Source: CAWIJK01 sp963836375 | GTDB lineage: Bacteria; Actinomycetota; Acidimicrobiia; Acidimicrobiales; RAAP-2 | Length of the DNA stretch: 64,000 nt | Direction: 5' to 3' | Assembly (NCBI GenBank): GCA_963836375.1 | Contig: CAWIJK010000004.1 | Location: 496,001-560,000 of the forward strand | Part shown: piece by piece, positions 43,211 through 51,344 of the stretch | How positions within the stretch are numbered: position 1 is the first letter of the stretch | Layout: each line of letters begins with the position of its first letter | The notes under the pieces: generated by a model | Databases searched by the model: none | Told to the model about the DNA's origin: nothing | What the model saw: the letters and a program-made list of their open reading frames with translations, nothing else | Program-made: the position numbers and the translations under genes

Positions 43211-46200
43211 CCGACGGTCTCCTGTGTCACCGAGACGCTCAGGACGTCCGAGGGGGCGTCCGGCTGTGAGATCCAGCTGAGGAAGTGGGCCACGTTCTCC
43301 TTCTTGAGTGGTTTGGCCAGGTAGAACCCCTGACCCAGTTCGCAGCCGAACGCCCGGAGCGCCTCGACCTGGCGCGCCTTCTCGATGCCCTCGGCGACCG
43401 TCCGCAGGCGGAGCGTCTTGCCGAGCTTCACGATGGTCTCGGCGAGGGCACCGTTCTCGATCGAATCGCCGACGTCGTCGACGAACGACTTGTCCAGCTT
43501 CAGTATGTCGATCGGGAACCGCCTCAGGTAGCTGAGCGAGGAGTACCCGGTGCCGAAATCGTCGATGGCAAAGTTGACGCCGATGGCCTTGAGCTCCAGC
43601 ATCCGCGAGACGACCGAATCGGCATCCTGGACGAAGACGCTCTCGGTGATCTCCAGCACCAGGCACCGCGGGTCGAGGTCCGCCTCTCGTAGGGCAGTCG
43701 ACACGTCCTCCACCAGACGGTCGTGTTGGAAGTGTCTGGCCGAGATGTTGACGCTGATCTGGATGTGCCGGGCAATCGGATAGTCGAGCTGCCACCGGCG
43801 GGTCATCCGGCACGCCTCCTGCAGTACGAATCGCCCGAGTGGGACGATGAGACCGGTCTCCTCGGCGAGCGGGATGAACTCTTTGGGTGCCAGGAGTCCC
43901 CGCTCGGGGTGATCCCACCGGACGAGCGCCTCGAGGCCGGTGGCGTCGCCGCCGTCGAGCGTGAGGATCGGCTGGTAGTGGATGACGAATTCCCCGGTGT
44001 CGACGGCCCGTTGGAGATCGGCCGTCCGTCCGAGCCGCTCCACCACGTCGACCTGCAGCTCAGGTCGGTACACCTCGTAGCAGCCCTTGCCGCGTGCCTT
44101 GGCGGCGTACATGGCGACGTCTGCCGCCTGGAGGAGCTCGGCGGGGTCCTCGACTCCGTCGACGCTGAGCGCGATCCCGATGCTGGCTCGTGCCTGGATC
44201 TCGCGATCCTCGATGGTGAGGGGTCTGCCGAGGGCCGCGATGATCCGCTCGGCGACCTGACATGCCTCCTCCGTGCCGGCCGTCTCCTCCAGGAGCACGG
44301 CGAACTCGTCCCCGCCGAACCGGGCCGCGGTGTCCCCGTCGCGAATGCACTCCTTCAGTCGGTCGGCCACCGCCACCAGCAGGTTGTCGCCGGCGGCGTG
44401 ACCGAGACTGTCGTTGACGAGCTTGAAATCGTCCAGGTCGAGGAAGATGACGGCCAGGCAGGCCTTGGACCTCGCTGCTCGGGTCAGGGCGTGTTCGAGA
44501 CGATCCCGGAACAGGGCACGGTTGGCCAGTCCGCTCAGCGCATCGTGGAACACCTGGCGCTTGAGCTCCTCCTCGAGGCCCTTGCGCTCGCTGACGTCGC
44601 GCAGGGTGAGGACGATCCCCTCGACGGTCGGATCGCTCAGGAGGTTGGTCGTCGTCATTTCGGTGTTGCGCCAGGATCCGTCCTTGTGCTGGACACGCAG
44701 GTCGACGGTGACCGAGCTCTGGGCACGCAGGGCGTCGGTGTACCCGGCCAGGGCCTGCTCGGTGTCCTCGGGGTGGACGAGACTCGAGAACTTGCGGCCC
44801 TCGAGCGATCCCGACGGGTACCCCAGGATTCGCTTCGCCGACGGTGTCTGATACGTGATCGTCGTGTCGGCGCTGGCAATCAGGATGACGTCCGAGGCGT
44901 TCTGCACGAGTGTCTGGAAGCGGGCTTCACTTTGTCGGGCGTGGATGGCCTCTGTCATCGTCTCCCGGTCGATGGCCATTCCCACCTGGGCCGCCAGGAT
45001 CTCGATCGAGCCCTTGAGCTCGAGGGGCAGGGTGCCGGCGCTCGTCACGGCGATCAGGCCCTGGAGTTCGTGCATCGCCACGATCGGGCAGACCAGCTGC
45101 TCCTGGGGATGTCTGGGATCGGCCGATTCCGGTGGCGTTGGCGCCATGCTGACGATCCGGCTCGTCATCGAGCCGGTGCTCGGGCAGCTGGTCAGGTCGT
45201 CCCAGAGGGCCTTCATGTTCTGATATTCCCCGGCTGAGACTCGACCGGAGCGACCCACGATCGCCAACTTGCCGTTCGAGCCCTCCACCGCCAGCGTCGA
45301 CCTCACGATGTTGTTGTTCCCCGCCACCAGCGCGCTGGTCCCGGCGATCGCTGCCGCATAGATGCCCTGTCGGTTGGAAGCGGCCACCAGGTCGGCCGCC
45401 GACTCCCGGAGGGCCTGCTCTCGCACTTGAGCTTGCTCGTGCCCCCGGACGAGGCCGGCCATCCGCAACAGGACGAGAAGGAACATGACCGCGGCGACCA
45501 CGGCGATGACCGGTGCGTCGATGGGGTCGCCGACGGCGACCTCGACCAAGAGAACCGCGGGGGCGATCAACGAGATCACGGCCAGCAGGATCAGCCTCGA
45601 GTGGCGCGTTTGCGCCGGAACGGCGGGCCTCGGTTCTGAGAGCTGGCGCATCGACGGGTGCAGCGCTGCGGCGCCCCAGCAGGCGTAGAACAGGATCCAG
45701 CCCAGATCGATCGGATTCCCGTCGTGCCAGTTCCAGCTCGGATGCAGGTTGGTCAACCCGTAGAGGGAATCCGAGAAGAGGGTCCCGAGGGTCCCGACGG
45801 CGAGCAGCCTGCCGGCCGTGTTGCGGAATCCACCAAAGCTCCAGAGTGCGGCCAGCATGGCCAGGACGAGGACGTCACCGAGCGGGTAAGCGGCAGCGGT
45901 GAATCGCACGAGCAGGCCGCCCGGCGCCCGGACATTCGGACCGATGAGGAAGATCCAGGAGAGCAGGCCGACACCGAGCGTGATGGTGAGTGCGTCGATG
46001 AGGCTCGCCCGGTCACCCCCGGGAACTCGGGCCCGGGCGAGGAGCAGCAGTCCGATCGCCAGGACGGGATACATCGTGACGTAGATGGCGTCGATGAAGG
46101 ACGGAAAGGGGATGTTCTGCTGGCCCATGATCTGGTGCCAGAACTTGTAGATCGTGTCGCCCGTGATGAACAGCAGCACGCCGGCACCGATGAACCACCA

Positions 46201-46485
46201 AGCGATCTGGGCATTCGGTCGGTAGTGCCGGACGCCGTAGGCGATGGCGACGACCGCCGAGAGCCCGAGCAACGCCCATGCGAAGACCTGACCCGGCCAT
46301 TCCATCCAGGGAATGAAGCCCAGGATGAGCGGTCTGCCGGTCGGGATCCCGAACGGGAAATAGATCAGGGCAAAGACGACCTCGAGACCGAGGAACCATT
46401 TCCAGGCATTTGGCGCAATGGTCCAGGGCGCCGACGAAGACGAAGGAGCCGTCGTCTCAGTCGTAATTCCCCGCTCCGCCGACAC
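43207..46485 (-). CDS. Membrane-bound GAF-PAS-GGDEF-EAL cyclic-di-GMP protein
   Basis: About 1092 residues from the GTG at 46485 (gggggggaag upstream); a GTG at 46503 adds 6. Nine or so transmembrane helices occupy ~25-330. A GAF-like domain (~350-510), a PAS domain (~525-645, FQTLVQNASDVILIASADTTITYQTPSAKRILGY), GGDEF (~650-815, active motif FGGDEFAVLLEE) and EAL (~830-1080) follow. The EAL active motifs are intact (LEALVRWDHPERG, VNISARHFQ, LEITESV, DDFGTGYSS, LKLDKSF), so both synthesis and hydrolysis of c-di-GMP are possible. It is translationally coupled to the PLP enzyme. Confidence 0.94.
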   Translation of the reverse strand: MSAERGITTETTAPSSSSAPWTIAPNAWKWFLGLEVVFALIYFPFGIPTGRPLILGFIPWMEWPGQVFAWALLGLSAVVAIAYGVRHYRPNAQIAWWFIGAGVLLFITGDTIYKFWHQIMGQQNIPFPSFIDAIYVTMYPVLAIGLLLLARARVPGGDRASLIDALTITLGVGLLSWIFLIGPNVRAPGGLLVRFTAAAYPLGDVLVLAMLAALWSFGGFRNTAGRLLAVGTLGTLFSDSLYGLTNLHPSWNWHDGNPIDLGWILFYACWGAAALHPSMRQLSEPRPAVPAQTRHSRLILLAVISLIAPAVLLVEVAVGDPIDAPVIAVVAAVMFLLVLLRMAGLVRGHEQAQVREQALRESAADLVAASNRQGIYAAAIAGTSALVAGNNNIVRSTLAVEGSNGKLAIVGRSGRVSAGEYQNMKALWDDLTSCPSTGSMTSRIVSMAPTPPESADPRHPQEQLVCPIVAMHELQGLIAVTSAGTLPLELKGSIEILAAQVGMAIDRETMTEAIHARQSEARFQTLVQNASDVILIASADTTITYQTPSAKRILGYPSGSLEGRKFSSLVHPEDTEQALAGYTDALRAQSSVTVDLRVQHKDGSWRNTEMTTTNLLSDPTVEGIVLTLRDVSERKGLEEELKRQVFHDALSGLANRALFRDRLEHALTRAARSKACLAVIFLDLDDFKLVNDSLGHAAGDNLLVAVADRLKECIRDGDTAARFGGDEFAVLLEETAGTEEACQVAERIIAALGRPLTIEDREIQARASIGIALSVDGVEDPAELLQAADVAMYAAKARGKGCYEVYRPELQVDVVERLGRTADLQRAVDTGEFVIHYQPILTLDGGDATGLEALVRWDHPERGLLAPKEFIPLAEETGLIVPLGRFVLQEACRMTRRWQLDYPIARHIQISVNISARHFQHDRLVEDVSTALREADLDPRCLVLEITESVFVQDADSVVSRMLELKAIGVNFAIDDFGTGYSSLSYLRRFPIDILKLDKSFVDDVGDSIENGALAETIVKLGKTLRLRTVAEGIEKARQVEALRAFGCELGQGFYLAKPLKKENVAHFLSWISQPDAPSDVLSVSVTQETVG

Positions 46486-46860
46486 GGCTTCCCCCCCACC
46501 CACGCCGGTGCCGCCGCCAAAGGTCAGCGAGCACCGCCGAGCACCATGAAACTCCGCCGAGGCAAAGGTTACAGACAGAACGGATCCGGATCTACCGGGC
46601 CTCCCCCTTCAGCGGCGAATTGCCGTCTGACCAGGGACTCTTTGGCCCACTGCCGGGCCCGACCGCGCTACGGCCCTTGCGCCGCCTCAGCGGCCGGACC
46701 CCGGTGTGGCCACGAACCGCCACTGCCAGTCGACGGTCACCATCGCACCCACGTGAGCAACGAAGGGGGCTCTTGGGCCACGGACCGCACCGTCGGGCAC
46801 ACGACACATCTGAGCGAGAGGGCGAGGGATTGACGGATTGGGGCGCCACTCGGGCCCTCC
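46486..46860. other. Intergenic region, 375 bp
   Basis: No convincing gene on either strand. It must contain the promoter of the GGDEF/EAL gene, but no clear -35/-10 pair was found. No riboswitch could be recognised by eye. Confidence 0.5.
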
Positions 46861-47268
46861 TCAGCCCCCTTGACCGCCCGAGAGTGCTCCGGTGATCTGA
46901 GCCATGTCGAAATAGTCCCGCCAGGCACAGATCTTCCCATCGCGAATTTCGAACGTCCCCATGACCGGTAGCGCCACGACGACGTCTCCGATGGTCAACG
47001 TGTCGACACGTTCGGTGAGCACCACATTGTCCCGCACCGCCAGGTGGCGGGTCTCGATGGCGAAGCTGTTGAACATGGCGAGAAACCCATCGAGAAATGC
47101 GATCGTGGCGTCAATGCCCACCGCCGGATCCAGGGGTATGTTGTGGTAGACGACATCATCGGTGAAGAACCGGCGGAGCTCGTCAGCAGTCGACCGTCCG
47201 AACACCCCGCACAGGGCGTCGCACATCTCACGGACGATCCGCTCGGACTCCTCGTCGTGTTGTCCCAT
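46861..47268 (-). CDS. Limonene-1,2-epoxide hydrolase-like protein
   Basis: 135 residues from the ATG at 47268, with gggagagg directly upstream. The catalytic set of limonene epoxide hydrolase is present: Tyr41 and Asn43 in VVYHNIP, Arg87 and Asp89 in LTERVDTL, Asp118 in WRDYFDM. VALPVMGTFEIRDGKICAWRDYFD is a full family signature. Active epoxide hydrolysis is therefore plausible; the natural substrate is unknown. Confidence 0.85.
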   Translation of the reverse strand: MGQHDEESERIVREMCDALCGVFGRSTADELRRFFTDDVVYHNIPLDPAVGIDATIAFLDGFLAMFNSFAIETRHLAVRDNVVLTERVDTLTIGDVVVALPVMGTFEIRDGKICAWRDYFDMAQITGALSGGQGG

Positions 47269-47555
47269 CGGCCTCTCCCGCATCGAGCTCTGGCTAACGC
47301 TAGCCACTCGACGTGCCGGTCGGTCGGCTACCGGGGGATCGGCCAGGCCCGGCTCTCGCACAGCCCGGCGGGCTGGTACCCGTCAGGCCAACCCGCCGGG
47401 ATGCGCCCCCTCGGGACGGTGCCGGACGGGCCGAACCTCTGGGGTCAGAGCCACCGGGCCCGACTGCTGCTCCACCCGACAGCCTGCGTCCCCGGGGGTT
47501 ACCGAGCTGCCGGCGCGGCGACTTGAGCGGCAGCCGGGGTCCGCGCGGGGCTCGC

Positions 47556-48413
47556 CTACTCGGTGGTGCGCTGTCTGAAGAAGTGCGCGGCCAACGGTGC
47601 GGCGACGGCCAGGATGAGCAGTGACCAGAGCAACGCGGCCTCGATCGGATGCTGCATCGGCCAGGCGTGGATCGCCCCCGCCGGGTTCGGGTTGCCCCAC
47701 AGGATGCGGGTTCCGGCACACACTGCGCTCACCGGGTTCCATTCAGCGACCGCCTGGAGCCACCCGGGCATGTGCTGGGTGGGCACCATGGCGTTGGAGA
47801 CGAAGGCCAGCGGGAAGAGCACGATGAAACCGAACGAGGCGGCTGACTCGGGGCTCTTGGCATTCAACCCGACGCAGGCGGCCACCCACGTCAGCGCATA
47901 GGTGAAGAACAGCACCAGCGCGAAGCCACCCAGGATCGAGATGTAGCTGGACCCGGGCCGCCAGCCCACGCAGAGCCCGGTGAGGCCTACGATGAGGGCG
48001 CACAGGCACGAGGTCATCAGATCGGCCACGGAACGCCCGACCAGCACGGCTGAGCGCCACATGGGCAAGGTGCGGAAGCGATCGATCATGCCCTCGTGCA
48101 GGTCGGTGCTCAACCCCACCGCGGTGCCCATGGTCGAGGTGATCAGGTTCAGCGCCAGGATCCCGGCCAGCAGGTAGTACACGTAACTCCCGCCGCCCGG
48201 GAGCGCGATGGCACCCCCGAAGATGTAGACGAACAACACCGTGAACAGCACCGGCTGGATCGTCACGTCCGAGAGCTGCATGGGCTCGCGTGAGATGTGC
48301 ACCAGGTTGCGTCGGGTCATCGCCCAGATATCGGCCACCGGGCCGAGCACCGACCCCGACGAGCGGGGACGCTCGAAACTGCTCGGTCGTGCCGGAAGCG
48401 CCGTCGTCGTCAT
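47556..48413 (-). CDS. ABC-2 type transporter permease (DrrB-like)
   Basis: 285 residues with about six transmembrane helices and the ABC-2 pattern: MTRRNLVHISREPMQLSDVTIQPVLFTVLFVYIFGGAI, MIDRFRTLPMWRSAVLVGRSVADL, and FPLAFVSNAMVPTQHMPGWLQAVAEWNPVSAV. Typical of daunorubicin-resistance DrrB exporters of drugs or lipids. Overlaps the ATPase gene by 4 bp. Confidence 0.92.
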   Translation of the reverse strand: MTTTALPARPSSFERPRSSGSVLGPVADIWAMTRRNLVHISREPMQLSDVTIQPVLFTVLFVYIFGGAIALPGGGSYVYYLLAGILALNLITSTMGTAVGLSTDLHEGMIDRFRTLPMWRSAVLVGRSVADLMTSCLCALIVGLTGLCVGWRPGSSYISILGGFALVLFFTYALTWVAACVGLNAKSPESAASFGFIVLFPLAFVSNAMVPTQHMPGWLQAVAEWNPVSAVCAGTRILWGNPNPAGAIHAWPMQHPIEAALLWSLLILAVAAPLAAHFFRQRTTE

Positions 48414-49435
48414 GTGCGTGATCCCTCCAACTCGTGACGGCCGGAACCGTCGGTCCGGGGGTCACCATCGGGCAGCTCGTCTTCGACGTCGTCCCCCTCG
48501 ATGTGCCCACCGGTCAGGGAGAAGAAAACGTCGTCCAGAGACGGCTGGCGCACCTCAATGTTGTCGACCAGCACTCCGGCTCCGTCCAGCGCCCGGACGA
48601 CCGACGTCGCCAGGCCCGGCGCGGCGTCAACGCCGGCACTCAGGTGCCGGCCATCGTCGCTCACGTGCACCCGGCCCGCCACGAGCGGCGCCATCGCCCC
48701 GGCCGCCGCCGGGTGTGGCGCCGAGAGGGTCACCTCCAACCGGGCGCTTCGGCTCGCCTCCTTCAGCTCCTGGGGCGTGCCGCTGGCGATGACCAGCCCG
48801 CGGTCGACCACGACGATCCGATCAGCCAACGCGTCGGCCTCCTCGAGATATTGCGTCGTCAACAGCACCGTGACGCCTTCGCCCAGCAGCACCCGGATGG
48901 CGTCCCACACCCGCTGGCGGCTCGTCGGGTCCAGGCCGGTCGTCGGCTCGTCGAGGAACAGCACCGGGGGCCTCGTCATCAGCGACGCGGCCAGATCGAG
49001 GCGCCGACGCATGCCACCCGAATAGCCCTTCAGGACTCGGTCGGCGGCGTCGGTCAGCTCGAACTGCCCGAGCAGCTCGGCCGCCCGGGCCCGGGAGGCG
49101 GCCCGGCCCATGTCGGACAGCTCGCCCACGAGCACGAGGTTCTGGCGTCCGGTCAACAGGGGGTCGAGCGTGGCGTCCTGGGCGGCCACCCCGATGTGGC
49201 GGCGGACCTCGCCCGGGTGCTTGAGCACGTCGATCCCCCCCACGCTGGCCCGGCCCGAGTCGGGGAGGGCCAGGGTCGTCAGGATCCGCACCGCCGTCGT
49301 CTTGCCGGCCCCGTTGGGGCCGAGCAGCCCGAGGATCGTCCCGGCCGGCACGGAGATATCGACGCCGGCCAGGGCCTGGGTCTCCCCGTAGCGCTTGGTC
49401 AGCCCTTCGGCCTCGATCATCAGCTCAGAACCCAT
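48410..49435 (-). CDS. ABC transporter ATP-binding protein (DrrA-like)
   Basis: 341 residues. Walker A GPNGAGKTT, signature YSGGMRRRLDLA, Walker B PVLFLDEPTTGLDP, and the DrrA-specific C-terminal domain (VRQPSLDDVFFSLTGGHIE). It pairs with the DrrB-like permease as a drug or metabolite exporter. Divergent from a TetR gene with operator-like palindromes between them. Confidence 0.94.
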   Translation of the reverse strand: MGSELMIEAEGLTKRYGETQALAGVDISVPAGTILGLLGPNGAGKTTAVRILTTLALPDSGRASVGGIDVLKHPGEVRRHIGVAAQDATLDPLLTGRQNLVLVGELSDMGRAASRARAAELLGQFELTDAADRVLKGYSGGMRRRLDLAASLMTRPPVLFLDEPTTGLDPTSRQRVWDAIRVLLGEGVTVLLTTQYLEEADALADRIVVVDRGLVIASGTPQELKEASRSARLEVTLSAPHPAAAGAMAPLVAGRVHVSDDGRHLSAGVDAAPGLATSVVRALDGAGVLVDNIEVRQPSLDDVFFSLTGGHIEGDDVEDELPDGDPRTDGSGRHELEGSRT

Positions 49436-49442
49436 GACGCCC

Positions 49443-49460
49443 TTACCTGTTGGCCAGTAA
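49443..49460. promoter_or_regulatory. Candidate TetR operator 1
   Basis: An 18-bp imperfect palindrome with arms ttac/gtaa and inner ctg/cca, in the 85-bp gap between drrA-like and tetR-like genes. Assignment to the adjacent regulator is inference. Confidence 0.4.
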
Positions 49461-49480
49461 ACTCACCCACATGAGGCATC

Positions 49481-49509
49481 GTAAAGGGTTACTTACCGGT
49501 CGTCAAGTA
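49481..49509. promoter_or_regulatory. Candidate TetR operator 2 (overlapping dyads)
   Basis: gtaaagggttac (49481-49492) is a dyad with 4-bp arms. It overlaps a 20-bp imperfect palindrome with tactt/aagta arms and an accggt core at 49490-49509. It ends 11 bp before the tetR ATG, suiting autorepression. Confidence 0.45.
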
Positions 49510-49520
49510 GAGTTGCGGCA

Positions 49521-50198
49521 ATGACCCAGATCGCGTCCCCCGAGGGGGCCCCTCCCGCCCGGGCCGAGCCCGGCGCCGACGCCTCCGGGCCCGGGGCCGA
49601 CGTGTCGGCCGGGGCCGAATCGGCGGCCGACCCGGTCGAGCCGACCGAACCCGACACCCGCCAGCGCATCCTCGATGTGGCGCTCGACCTGTTCATCGCG
49701 CAGGGCTTCGACGGCACCAGCCTGCGGGAGATCGCCGAGAAGCTGGGCGTCACCAAGGCGGCCCTCTACTACCACTTCGCCTCCAAAGACGACATCCTCA
49801 TGGCTCTTCACCTGCGCCTGCACGAGTTCGGCCGGAACGCCCTCAACCAGATGGGGGACGAGCCGGTCACCCTCGAACTGTGGGGCGAGTTGCTCGATCA
49901 GGTCGTCGAACAGATGCTGGCCCAACGCAAGATCTTTCTCATGCACGAGCGGAACCAAGCGGCGCTCGAGAAGCTGCACCGCAAGGACCACGATGCCGAG
50001 CACGAGGACATCCAGAACCGGTTCCGCCGGGTGCTGGCCGACCCCCGAGTGTCCATGCGGGACCGGGTGAGGATGGCCGCCTCCTTCGGCGTCGTGTTCT
50101 CCGGTCTGTTCCTCGCCGGCGAGGCCTTCGCCGGCTGCTCCAACCAGGAACTGGGTGGGATGCTCCGCGAGGCCCTCCACGACGTCCTGCGAGGATGA
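49521..50198 (+). CDS. TetR-family transcriptional regulator
   Basis: 225 residues. An unusual ~45-residue Pro/Ala/Gly-rich leader precedes the TetR_N domain (RQRILDVALDLFIAQGFDGTSLREIAEKLGVTKAALYYHFASKDDIL). The C-terminal ligand domain is helical with a Cys near the end. Divergent from the DrrAB operon, which it probably represses. The ATG at 49521 may not be the true start, given the disordered leader. Confidence 0.92.
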   Translation: MTQIASPEGAPPARAEPGADASGPGADVSAGAESAADPVEPTEPDTRQRILDVALDLFIAQGFDGTSLREIAEKLGVTKAALYYHFASKDDILMALHLRLHEFGRNALNQMGDEPVTLELWGELLDQVVEQMLAQRKIFLMHERNQAALEKLHRKDHDAEHEDIQNRFRRVLADPRVSMRDRVRMAASFGVVFSGLFLAGEAFAGCSNQELGGMLREALHDVLRG

Positions 50199-50411
50199 GC
50201 GAAGGGAAGCCCTGAAGCCGGACGGACTCCGGGGCGGCGGCACCTTACCCGGTGACGCGCAGACCGGTGGTGCCAGCACGTGCGCGCGGTTCGTCGACCC
50301 GAGCGCCACACCGAGCGGCACCGGCGATCGAGGTGAGGGCCGTTCTCGAGAACGGCGGGGGGAGCGGTCTCCGGAGGCTGGGTGAGGTGCCGGTCCCTCC
50401 CCTCGGCCCGC

Positions 50412-50825
50412 TCAGGTCCTGGACTTGGCCCTGGAGGGCTTGGCCTTGTTCAAGGTCACGGCGGCGCGGACGAGGGCCTTCAAGGCTTTCGCGTTCACCT
50501 TTTCGCCCTCGTGGAAATCGATGGCCCGCCTCGTGCTCCCCTCAAGACTGGAATTGAACAGGCCCGAAGGGTCGCTCAGCGCTGCCCCTTTGGCGAAGGT
50601 CATCTTCACGACGCTCTTGTACGTCTCGCCGGTGCAGATCATCCCGTCATGCGACCAGACCGGGACCCCTCTCCACTTCCACTCCTCGATGACGTCGGGA
50701 TCGGCCTCCTTGACCAGGGCGCGCAGCAGGCTGAGCATCTCACCCCGCCAGTCGCCCAACTCTTTGATCCGGACGTCAATCAGCTTGGAGGGAGATTCGG
50801 TGTGCTGCGGCCCGCTCTTGTCCAT
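50412..50825 (-). CDS. DUF1801-domain protein
   Basis: 137 residues. IKELGDWRGEMLSLLRALVKEADPDVIEEWKWRGVPVWSHDGMIC and KMTFAKGAALSDPSGLFNSSLEGSTRRAIDFHEGE are the conserved YdhG/DUF1801 elements. Family related to Fra/YdhG frataxin-like iron chaperones by fold; role uncertain. Confidence 0.85.
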   Translation of the reverse strand: MDKSGPQHTESPSKLIDVRIKELGDWRGEMLSLLRALVKEADPDVIEEWKWRGVPVWSHDGMICTGETYKSVVKMTFAKGAALSDPSGLFNSSLEGSTRRAIDFHEGEKVNAKALKALVRAAVTLNKAKPSRAKSRT

Positions 50826-50937
50826 GCCCGTGTCCGTCCTTGTTCCCGAGATCGAAGGCGATCATCCCCTGCCGCCCCGATCCTACCTGGACCGACATCG
50901 GCCGGCCCAGCCCGACTGGACTGGATGCGCCCCCGCG

Positions 50938-51288
50938 TCAGAGGCCAGCGGCGATCACCGTGAACATCAGCGGGCGCGACCACCAGGAGCGGAACGAGCC
51001 AAGGGTCAGCCATTCCTCACCCGGCTCGCTCATGTGCACGCCATCGACCGCCCGGACCTCCACCCCGTCGCCGGCCCCGGCGAAGGTGCCCCCCGGCGAG
51101 AGCCGTCGGCTCAGATCGATCACCGTCACCCGTCCGAGGGACCCGGCCGCGGCCTGCCGGGCCACCGCGTTCAACGCCGCAACCCGTTCGGTCTCCGTCG
51201 GGCACTTTGTCGTCACGGGTTGCGACGCGGGGCACTGCTCGGGGCCCGAGGTCTGGACCTCAGGCATGGTCGTGACAGCGACCCGACC
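50938..51288 (-). pseudogene. C-terminal remnant of an SGNH-hydrolase/acyltransferase-type protein
   Basis: About 115 residues resemble the last third of SGNH domains attached to OafA/YrhL-type acyltransferases. RVAALNAVARQAAA, VTVIDLSRRLSPGGTFAGAGDGVEVRAVDGVHMSEPGEEWL carries the late Asp-x-x-His catalytic pair (DGVH). The nucleophile-containing N-terminal part is missing: upstream sequence in frame has no homology and reads across another gene's start. So it is a 5'-truncated fragment, probably not functional. Confidence 0.5.
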
Positions 51289-51344
51289 ACGCCAAGTTCG
51301 ACGGCTCAGGACGTGCCCGGAAGGAGCAGCGATAAGAGGGGGAA

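Noticed and set aside
43723..45237. 504-codon plus-strand frame opposite the GGDEF/EAL gene
   Set aside because: No domain; the minus strand carries intact GGDEF and EAL motifs.
46486..46860. c-di-GMP riboswitch upstream of the GGDEF/EAL gene
   Set aside because: The conserved GEMM core could not be found on the minus strand by eye. A covariance-model search would settle it.
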